Shown: positions 31,868 through 38,396 of the stretch, in pieces | How the letters are laid out: each line of letters begins with the position of its first letter | Position numbering within the stretch: position 1 is the stretch's first letter | Origin: Dethiosulfatarculus sandiegensis | GTDB taxonomy: Bacteria > Desulfobacterota > Desulfarculia > Desulfarculales > Desulfarculaceae | Reading direction: 5' to 3' | Assembly: GCF_000931935.2 (NCBI RefSeq) | Contig: NZ_AZAC01000001.1 | Coordinates: 62,001-126,000, forward strand | Length of the DNA: 64,000 nt | The notes under the pieces: generated by a model | The model's database searches: none | What the model was told of the DNA's origin: nothing | What the model saw: only the letters and a program-made list of their open reading frames with translations | Translations under genes and position numbers: made by a program

Positions 31868-33289
31868 TTAACTGGTGCCTGTGCGGCCCACGGTTACCAA
31901 CCCTTTTTTCTTAATTTTTTCCACCAAGGTGGTGCGGTTGAGCTTCAAAAGGGCGGCTGCCTGATTTTTTACTCCGCCGGTCCGCTCCAGGGCCTGGATA
32001 ATAAGTTTTCTTTCAAAGGCGTCCACCGCCGCGTTGAAATCAAGCCCGTCTTCGGGGACTTCAACCGTGTGAAGGCTGGCCTGGGAGACCTGGCTGGGAG
32101 TTGGTCTGTGGTTCGCCAGGTGAGCGGGCAGGTCTTCCATGGAGATGCTGGGGCCGTCGGCCAGGATCACCATGCGTTCCAACAGGTTTTCCAGCTCACG
32201 CACATTGCCCGGCCAGTCATAGCGCATCAGGCATTCCAGCACTTCCGGCCGCATATCCTTGGGCACAAGCCCCTTTTGTTTTCCCAAACGGGAGAGAAAG
32301 TGACCGCATAATAAGGGGATATCGCTTCTGCGCTCCCTGAGTGGCGGCACCTCGATAGGGACCACATTAAGGCGGTAGAAAAGATCTTCCCTGAATTTGC
32401 CCTGCTTTACCTGGGTCTCCAGGTCCCGGTGGGTGGCGGCCAGAATGCGGATATTCACGTTGATGGGTTTGCCGCCGCCAATGCGCTCAAACTGATGCTC
32501 CTGCAAAACCCTCAGCAGTTTCACCTGCAACATGGAGGACATGTCCCCGATCTCATCTAAAAAGACCGTGCCCCCCTCAGCCAACTCAAAACGTCCGGGC
32601 CTGGTTTTTATTGCCCCGGTAAAAGACCCTTTTTCATGGCCAAAGAGTTCACTTTCAAGGAGTTCTTCGGGAATCGCCCCGCAGTTGACCGGGATCATGG
32701 TCTCCGGGTTTCTGGGGGAATTGTAGTGAATGGCCCTGGCCACCAGCTCTTTACCGGTGCCGCTTTCTCCCAGAATAAGCACAGTTGCGTCTGTGGCCGC
32801 CACTTTGTGGATGAGTTTGAACACCTTTTGCATGGGGCGGCTTTTGCCTACAATGTTTTCCACATCGTACTTTTGGGATATGGCTGAAACCGCCGGTGGG
32901 GCCTGATCCTGGATTTCCCGGAACTCGTTTGCCTCAGCCAGGCAAGCTGCGATATCGGCGGCAGGAGCGTCTTTACTAATGACGTTAAAAGCGCCTAGGC
33001 GCATGGCCTTGACGACTTCTTCAGAGGAGGGGCGGGTGGTGACGACTATCACCACCGCATCAACAAACATTTCCAGATAGGTGTTTAAAAATTCGTCGGA
33101 TCGGGAAATATCCCAACAAAGAAAAACAACTTCGAAATAGGTTTGATCAACCAGCTCCAGGGCCTGGGCGGCTCCGGAGGCCTCAACAATGCGGGATTTT
33201 TGGTTTTTAAGCGCTTTAAAAAGCCTTTGCCGCGAGGATTTATCCTGATCAACTATAAGTATGGCGGACTGGTTGTTTTGTGAGGACAT
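31868..33289 (-). CDS. sigma-54 activator, FleQ/FlrA-like, with degenerate receiver
   Basis: A 473-residue enhancer-binding protein: receiver-like domain (8-130), AAA+ domain (about 155-395, GESGTGKE, GSFTGA and GTVFLDEIGD) and a C-terminal helix-turn-helix with NRTTLVEKIKKKGL, very like FleQ/FlrA master regulators of flagella. The phosphoacceptor position is Cys58 (VVFLCWD), so the receiver is probably not phosphorylated, as in FleQ. The sigma-54 contact loop reads GSFTGA rather than GAFTGA. FleQ homologues bind c-di-GMP through the AAA+ domain; whether this one does cannot be seen. It is encoded first in the minus-strand flagellar block. Confidence 0.85.
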   Translation of the reverse strand: MSSQNNQSAILIVDQDKSSRQRLFKALKNQKSRIVEASGAAQALELVDQTYFEVVFLCWDISRSDEFLNTYLEMFVDAVVIVVTTRPSSEEVVKAMRLGAFNVISKDAPAADIAACLAEANEFREIQDQAPPAVSAISQKYDVENIVGKSRPMQKVFKLIHKVAATDATVLILGESGTGKELVARAIHYNSPRNPETMIPVNCGAIPEELLESELFGHEKGSFTGAIKTRPGRFELAEGGTVFLDEIGDMSSMLQVKLLRVLQEHQFERIGGGKPINVNIRILAATHRDLETQVKQGKFREDLFYRLNVVPIEVPPLRERRSDIPLLCGHFLSRLGKQKGLVPKDMRPEVLECLMRYDWPGNVRELENLLERMVILADGPSISMEDLPAHLANHRPTPSQVSQASLHTVEVPEDGLDFNAAVDAFERKLIIQALERTGGVKNQAAALLKLNRTTLVEKIKKKGLVTVGRTGTS

Positions 33290-33722
33290 TTAACCACCTA
33301 TGGACTTGGTGCTGTGGCAGTGTCATTTTTCCGACACTGTTATATTGATATTGGGTATTAGGCGATTTTGCAAGGGATTTTTAAGGGGTTGCTTCACTTT
33401 AGGCAGCCGGGGGAAGGACTTTTGCCAGGGCTGAATGATGAGCCGAAACCTTTTAGGGCGGTGTTGCCGGGTGCCGGCCGGGTTAAGGGGAGCTTGTGGC
33501 AACCCATAGTCAATTCAAGAAAATGAAAGATCGTTTCTTTATATCCGGCCTCTTGGCCTATGAACCGGCAGGCCTTTAAGTTGTTTTCAGGGGGGAAAAA
33601 TGGAGCGTTAACCAATAAGCGGACCCAAGTGGGCGGAAAAACCCGATTTGGCCTTGCCTGAGAGGCCATGATCGGGTATATAAAACGTCTCCCGCCAATC
33701 AAGTATAAGAGAGGTTTCTTGA
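33290..33722. other. 430-bp divergent intergenic region
   Basis: No supportable gene. It holds the upstream region of the FleQ-like gene, including a 22-bp inverted repeat at 33318-33339. Toward the right lies the start of the small ribosomal-type gene at 33723. An open frame on the minus strand (33394-33702) has composition and lack of ribosome-binding site expected of chance. Confidence 0.5.
33318..33339. repeat. inverted repeat upstream of FleQ-like gene
   Basis: CAGTGTC and GACACTG arms (7 bp, perfect) around an 8-base spacer, 30-50 bases before the activator start. It could be an autoregulatory operator or a 5' UTR hairpin; no known site matches. Confidence 0.35.
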
Positions 33723-33815
33723 ATGGGCAGTGTAATTAAAAAACGCCGTAAGAAGATCCGTAAGCACAAACACCGCAAGCTGCTGAAGTCCACCAGGCAT
33801 CAGCGCAGGAAATAG
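33723..33815 (+). CDS. AURKAIP1/COX24-domain (bS22-like) small ribosomal protein
   Basis: A 30-residue, extremely basic protein that begins MGSVIKKRRKKIRKHKHRKL and ends RHQRRK. This is the AURKAIP1/COX24-domain family, whose mitochondrial member is mS38 and whose mycobacterial member is the small-subunit protein bS22. In cells it would sit in the 30S subunit near the decoding region. AGAGG precedes the ATG at about 9 bases, and a terminator hairpin follows 11 bp after the stop, so it is a single-gene transcript. Confidence 0.85.
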   Translation: MGSVIKKRRKKIRKHKHRKLLKSTRHQRRK

Positions 33816-33826
33816 CGGAGTGTTAT

Positions 33827-33851
33827 GGGCCGCTTTTATAGGCGGCCCTTT
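33827..33851 (+). terminator. terminator after the 30-residue gene
   Basis: GGGCCGC and GCGGCCC arms (7 bp) around an 8-base loop, followed by TTTA, directly after the small basic protein gene. Confidence 0.65.
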
Positions 33852-34078
33852 AGCACTATCTGGTCTCAATCCGCAGGGAAAAGCCTTTTTTTGAAGGTAT
33901 TGACCGTCAGTTGAAAACGGCTGATTATCTTCACCTGCTATGGATGAGAGACAAAAAATAAACCAAGCACATCCCTGAGGGCCTGTGTATATGACAGGCG
34001 GCTCGGGTGTTGTAGTTTGGGGCTGTCCAGTTTCGGTCAGAGGACCTGTTGTTCAGCCTTGTATTTGGTCCAGGACCA
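33852..34078. other. non-coding spacer
   Basis: Between the terminator of the small ribosomal-type gene and that of the lytic transglycosylase gene. I see no gene, repeat or RNA signature in it. Confidence 0.4.
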
Positions 34079-34121
34079 AAAAAACCTTCCCCAGGCCCAA
34101 AGGCCCGGCGGAAGGTTTTTC
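34079..34121 (-). terminator. terminator of lytic transglycosylase gene
   Basis: On the minus strand, AAAAACCTTCC pairs with GGAAGGTTTTT around a G+C-rich loop and ends in a T run. The stem also has T residues on the plus strand, so it may act both ways. Confidence 0.75.
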
Positions 34122-34143
34122 TTTGTTAAGTCAATCGGGGGCG

Positions 34144-34803
34144 TTAATTTTTAGCCAGTCCCTGGAAGCGGGTTCTGAACTCGTTCATTTTGCCCAGCAC
34201 CCTGGTTATGTATTGTCTGGTCTCCCTGTGATCCGGCACTTTGCCCTGGCTGCGCACCTTGGTTGGTCCTGCGTTGTACGCGGCCAAAGTCATTACCACA
34301 TTATTTTTGAAACGCCTTTTCAGTTCGGCAAGATAGCGAACCCCCGCCTTGATGTTGGCCTTTGGGTCCATGGGCTTTGAAAGCCCCAGATGTTTGGCTG
34401 TGGGTCCGGTTATCTGCATAAGTCCCATGGCGCCCTTGGGGCTGATTGCGTTTGGTCTGAAGCAGCTCTCCACCTGGATTACCGCCATCACCAGTGCCGG
34501 GTCAAGTTTGTGTTGCCGGGCTGCTTTACGCACCATGGGCCAGAATTGGTTTTGCCTTTGCTCAAGAGGCAGAAGCTTTGCCGGTTTTTTTTCCTGGTTG
34601 GCCAGGGTGGACGTCTGCAGGGGGCTTGTGGGGGTCAGGAGCTTGGAATAGGGTAAAAAGCTCGCGCTTTGGTAGATTGGTTTAGGCGTCCATAGATAAT
34701 AAAGAAATCCGGTCAGCATGGTTGCCAGCAGCAAAAGCGGGATCAAAAGAAAACGGGTTCTCCAGTAGACCAGAGGTGAGAACCGTGGATTCTCAAGAGT
34801 CAT
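34144..34803 (-). CDS. membrane-anchored lytic transglycosylase (SLT domain)
   Basis: A lysozyme-like murein lytic transglycosylase of about 219 residues. An N-terminal transmembrane anchor (RFLLIPLLLLATMLTGFLYY) is followed by a linker and an SLT domain with catalytic Glu in MAVIQVESCFRPNA and the GAMGLMQI and TLAAYNAGP motifs. It would cleave glycan strands, possibly for insertion of envelope machinery. In-frame starts also occur at 34851 (ATG) and 34887 (TTG). The TTG coincides with a good -35 element, so I favour the ATG at 34803, which leaves a normal leader. Confidence 0.85.
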   Translation of the reverse strand: MTLENPRFSPLVYWRTRFLLIPLLLLATMLTGFLYYLWTPKPIYQSASFLPYSKLLTPTSPLQTSTLANQEKKPAKLLPLEQRQNQFWPMVRKAARQHKLDPALVMAVIQVESCFRPNAISPKGAMGLMQITGPTAKHLGLSKPMDPKANIKAGVRYLAELKRRFKNNVVMTLAAYNAGPTKVRSQGKVPDHRETRQYITRVLGKMNEFRTRFQGLAKN

Positions 34804-34858
34804 CGCCTGCGATCTTAGGTCGCTTTGTTTTACTAACTGTATTGTGTCCATGGCGTTG

Positions 34859-34887
34859 AATATGGGGCTCTGCACAGGCACTGTCAA
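34859..34887 (-). promoter_or_regulatory. sigma-70 promoter of lytic transglycosylase gene
   Basis: Minus-strand TTGACA, a 17-bp spacer and CATATT. Transcription would begin near 34852, about 49 bases before the chosen ATG. Confidence 0.55.
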
Positions 34888-34961
34888 GGATTTTAGTGTA
34901 TCGCATTAGGCAGTTATGGAATTGTCAAGTGGTAGGTAGGGCTTAGCTCATCAAAAAAGTT

Positions 34962-34990
34962 TTGACATTAAAGGGTTCAATTAGTTAATC
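34962..34990 (+). promoter_or_regulatory. candidate sigma-70 promoter for purine nucleoside phosphorylase
   Basis: TTGACA, 17-bp spacer, TTAATC. Perfect -35, weak -10, 50 bp before the gene. Confidence 0.45.
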
Positions 34991-35039
34991 TAACCATTTT
35001 GGGTTAGGTGCATCTCATATTTTTACAGGAGGAATCCAG

Positions 35040-35870
35040 GTGAAATTTGGTCACAAAGTGAATCGGGCGGCTGAATTCTTGCGCCAAGCCCTTCCGGAGG
35101 GTTTTGCACCTGAAACAGGCCTGACCCTTGGGACCGGGCTTTCCGGACTGGCCGATGCCCTGGAAGAGGTTTTTGCCGCTCCCTACCAGGATATACCCGG
35201 TTTCCCGGTTTCCACAGTGGAGAGCCATGCCGGTAAGTTGATTATAGGTGCACTTGAAGGCAAAAGGGTGGCTGCCCTGGCCGGACGTTTTCACCTTTAT
35301 GAAGGATATTCCGCCCTGGAGGTGACTTTTCCCATCAGGGTGTTGGCTGAACTGGGAGTTAAAAACTTTATTTTCAGCAACGCGGCAGGCGGCCTGGACC
35401 CGGAAATGGAGCCGGGAAGGGTGATGCTGATCAATGATCATATAAATTTAACCAGTGAAAACCCGCTGATAGGAGATAATATCGAGGTCTGGGGGGAGCG
35501 TTTCCCTGATATGAGCCAGGTGTATGACCCCGATTTTCTTGAACTCACACGCAAGGTGGCCCGGGAAAAAGGCCTTTCCATATATGAAGGGGTCTATGTG
35601 GGGCTGAAGGGGCCTTCCATGGAGACTCCGGCCGAGACTCGCATGTTGAGGCGTTTCGGAGCGGATGCGGTGGGCATGTCCACTGTTTTGGAGGTGATAG
35701 CGGCCCGTCACCACGGCCTCAGGGTGCTGGGTTTTTCGGCCATTGCCAATGTCAACCGGCCTGAAAACATGGAGCCCGCGCCGATTGAACTGGTTATTGA
35801 AAACGCAGGCAAGGCCGGAGAAGACCTGACCCGCCTGATAGCCGGAATCCTTGCGGGCATGGAAGGCTAA
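35040..35870 (+). CDS. purine nucleoside phosphorylase (trimeric class)
   Basis: A 276-residue PNP cleaving purine nucleosides with phosphate to base and ribose-1-phosphate. The trimeric-class motifs are visible: LTLGTGLSGLADAL (phosphate loop), ESHAGKLIIG, GRFHLYEGY, NAAGGL, the KGPSMETPAETRML block with the purine-binding Glu, and GMSTVLEV. In the usual GPSFETPAE the Phe is Met here, and the loop with the base-binding Asn reads SAIANVN. GTG start behind AGGAGG. The gene overlaps the convergent HD-GYP gene by 4 bp. Confidence 0.9.
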   Translation: MKFGHKVNRAAEFLRQALPEGFAPETGLTLGTGLSGLADALEEVFAAPYQDIPGFPVSTVESHAGKLIIGALEGKRVAALAGRFHLYEGYSALEVTFPIRVLAELGVKNFIFSNAAGGLDPEMEPGRVMLINDHINLTSENPLIGDNIEVWGERFPDMSQVYDPDFLELTRKVAREKGLSIYEGVYVGLKGPSMETPAETRMLRRFGADAVGMSTVLEVIAARHHGLRVLGFSAIANVNRPENMEPAPIELVIENAGKAGEDLTRLIAGILAGMEG

Positions 35871-36931
35871 TTTCTGTCCCCGCCTACATAGGGGCTGGCC
35901 AGAAAGCGGATAAAATTGGGCACCAGATTCTTGTCAAAGTGCCCTGTCCTGCTTTTCATCAGGTCACTGGCCGCGGCAAAGGCGGGCCTGGGCGGATGGT
36001 AGGGCCTGGCGCTGGTAATGGCGTCATAGGCGTCGACAATTTTTACTATCCTGGTCAGGAAGGGAATTTTTCCACCTTTGATTCCCGAGGGATAGCCTGT
36101 GCCGTCTATATTTTCATGATGATGTAGAACAATCATCAGGGCGTCATAGGTCACTACACCCACATTTAAGAGCATCTGGTAACCTTTTCTGGGATGGGTG
36201 CGGATCTTGCCCCAGTCCGATTCGGTCAGTTCTCCGGTTTTTTTGAGAATCGAGGCAGGCAGGCTGCTCATCCCCACATCATGGAAAAGTCCGCCCATGC
36301 CAAGGGTTCTGATTTTTTTTGCCTCCAGCCCCAGGTAATGGCCAAAGGACATGGCCAGCATGCTTACATTAACCGAATGGGCATAGATGGAATAATCCTT
36401 TCGCATAACTTCGCCCAGGTTTTGTAGGAGTTCGGGGTCCTTTACAGCCTGGTCCATGAGAAGGCTGGCCCGCTTGGCCGATAACGCCAGTTTTTTCCCT
36501 TCCATTTGCGGTTCAAAAAAAAGCCTTAGATTAACCAGGGCCATATCCTGGATTACCTGACGTCTTTTTCGCAAGGAAGGCGCGGCCTGGAGTATGGCTC
36601 CGCCGAAGCGGGCATAGTAGTCACTGAAGGCCTCGGCCTGGTCATATTTTACATATAGGCGTCCTTGCTCAGCCTTGTGCAGGTGCTCCCGCCAGATTCC
36701 CTGAAATATTTCCCCTTCTGCGCAGGCCAGGCGCATCTCCACCTTTTTTGTGTCCGGGTTAAATACCGCCAGATAGAGATTGCCCGGTGAGGGCTCTCCG
36801 GCCATCATCAGTTCCGCGTTAAGGGAAGCCATTTCATAGTCGCTGGGATCGAACTCGGCTTGCAACAGCCCTTTGTCCAAGGGGCGGTCCAAGAATCTTT
36901 GGGGGGATTTTGTTTGGGATTTAATTTCCAT
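35867..36931 (-). CDS. HD-GYP domain phosphodiesterase
   Basis: A 354-residue cytoplasmic protein with an unassigned N-terminal region (1-165) and a C-terminal HD-GYP domain (about 185-345). Metal-site motifs are intact: HSVNVSMLAM, GLFHDVGM (HD pair), RTHPRKGYQML, and HHENIDGTGYPSGIKG with the GYP signature. Such enzymes hydrolyse c-di-GMP or related dinucleotides, so it likely lowers c-di-GMP near motility and PilZ functions found elsewhere in the window. No receiver or sensor domain is recognisable in the N-terminal part. Confidence 0.88.
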   Translation of the reverse strand: MEIKSQTKSPQRFLDRPLDKGLLQAEFDPSDYEMASLNAELMMAGEPSPGNLYLAVFNPDTKKVEMRLACAEGEIFQGIWREHLHKAEQGRLYVKYDQAEAFSDYYARFGGAILQAAPSLRKRRQVIQDMALVNLRLFFEPQMEGKKLALSAKRASLLMDQAVKDPELLQNLGEVMRKDYSIYAHSVNVSMLAMSFGHYLGLEAKKIRTLGMGGLFHDVGMSSLPASILKKTGELTESDWGKIRTHPRKGYQMLLNVGVVTYDALMIVLHHHENIDGTGYPSGIKGGKIPFLTRIVKIVDAYDAITSARPYHPPRPAFAAASDLMKSRTGHFDKNLVPNFIRFLASPYVGGDRN

Positions 36932-37214
36932 GGCTTAGTAATTTAAACCCCGTTATCGCATTTGCCAACAGGATGAAAAGTTAACTTTTATATAATGACT
37001 ATTTACAGGCTACGTCAATCGCTTCGGCTAAGCAACAAGGAGCCTGGTTTAACCCGGGTTTGAGAATGAGCTGCTGTTTGGGCGCCCTCCCTTATTTTCC
37101 GGTGGAACAGAAACTGCCGCCAAGTTTTCTCTTAAGCTAAGGAGGCATTATCGTTGCCTGGCCAAGGGTTAAAAAGGTAACCTTTGCTGAAGAGTTGGAA
37201 TAGCCAAGGAGCAT

Positions 37215-38234
37215 ATGCCGGCCATGAGTAAAAAGACAGCTGATTCCAATAGGGTCCTTTCTTTGGCCAACGGTTATTGGGCCTCCTGCGCCTTGCATGC
37301 GGCGGTGCGGCTGGGGATCATGCCCCGTCTGGCCGACTCTCCGGCCGACAAAGAAGAACTCTGCCGCGAGCTGGGCCTGGATGACAGGGGAGCCGCCATT
37401 TTATTGACAGCTTTGCTTAATTTAAAGCTGATTGTTTTGGAGCAGGACAGTTACAGCCTGCCTGAAGAGCTAAGGGAATTTTTTATTCCGGGCGGCGAAA
37501 AGGATCTCAGCCAGGTGGTTTTACATATGGCCGATCTGGTAAGTGTGTGGGCCCGGCTGGACCAGGCGGTGAAAACAGGCTCTCCCCTTTCCAGGCAAAA
37601 AAATGCCGCTCACGATAAACCCGGCAGGGAGCATTTTTACAAGGCCATGGCAGCCCTGGCTCAAAGAAACGCTCCCGGCCTGGCTGCCGGGCTGGGCCTG
37701 AGGCCAGGGCAAATGCTTCTGGACCTGGCCGGTGGGCCGGGCATCTATGCCCTGACCTTCTGCCGTGAGGTTCCGGGCCTTAAGGCCCGAGTCTATGACC
37801 TGCCTCAGGCTGGAATTTTTTTTAAAGAACAGGTCGCCGCTTTGGATGCGCCCTTGCCGGTTGAGTTCGAGCCGGGTGATTTCAAAAAGAATGACTTGGG
37901 CGGACCTTATGATGTGGTGTGGCTCAGTCATGCCCTGCACGGGGCTTCTTTTGAGGAATGCCGGGCCTTGGTCACCAAGATCGCCCAGGCCTTGAAACCA
38001 GGCGGAGTTTTGTGGGTGCAGGACTTTGCGGCCGATCCTTTAGGAAAAGGGCATCCCCATAATGCGCTTTTCGGTTTGAACATGCTGGTGAACACCAAAG
38101 GCGGCAAGGCCTACAGTGCTTCTGAAATTTTGGGTTTTATGGAAAAAGCCGGGTTTGAGCAAAGGGAATATGTCGGCCCTGCCGGAGGGGAAAAGGAAAA
38201 CCCCAATTTACTATTCAAAGGTGTTAAACCATGA
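37215..38234 (+). CDS. SAM-dependent O-methyltransferase family protein
   Basis: A 339-residue methyltransferase with an N-terminal winged-helix dimerisation domain (about 15-100; GYWASCALHAAVRLGIM) and a Rossmann domain with LLDLAGGPGIYAL (SAM binding), DLPQ (acidic end of strand 2) and LKPGGVLWVQDF. This layout is that of plant/bacterial-type small-molecule O-methyltransferases (hydroxyneurosporene, acetylserotonin families). The substrate is not evident. AAGGAG is only 3 bases before the first ATG, so the ATG at 37224 may be used instead. Terminator follows; single-gene unit. Confidence 0.78.
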   Translation: MPAMSKKTADSNRVLSLANGYWASCALHAAVRLGIMPRLADSPADKEELCRELGLDDRGAAILLTALLNLKLIVLEQDSYSLPEELREFFIPGGEKDLSQVVLHMADLVSVWARLDQAVKTGSPLSRQKNAAHDKPGREHFYKAMAALAQRNAPGLAAGLGLRPGQMLLDLAGGPGIYALTFCREVPGLKARVYDLPQAGIFFKEQVAALDAPLPVEFEPGDFKKNDLGGPYDVVWLSHALHGASFEECRALVTKIAQALKPGGVLWVQDFAADPLGKGHPHNALFGLNMLVNTKGGKAYSASEILGFMEKAGFEQREYVGPAGGEKENPNLLFKGVKP

Positions 38235-38267
38235 CCGGGTCAGGCCTCATCCGGTCATGGCTTTTTT
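38229..38267 (+). terminator. terminator of methyltransferase gene
   Basis: CCATGACCGG pairs with CCGGTCATGG (10 bp, perfect), followed by CTTTTTT. The stem includes the stop codon of the methyltransferase gene. Confidence 0.88.
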
Positions 38268-38396
38268 CACAGATGAAAAGGCAACCGCCTGTCATGTCAC
38301 GACGCTTGCTTTATAAATAACCTCCCAGGCTTGAATTTAGAGGCTCGGGACCGTAAGCTGGATTCTCCTGGCAGCACCCCAAAAAGGAGCCCTTAA

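Noticed and set aside
33394..33702. 102-residue minus-strand open frame
   Set aside because: No ribosome-binding site, low-complexity Pro/Gly/Ser composition and overlap with the leader of a real gene.
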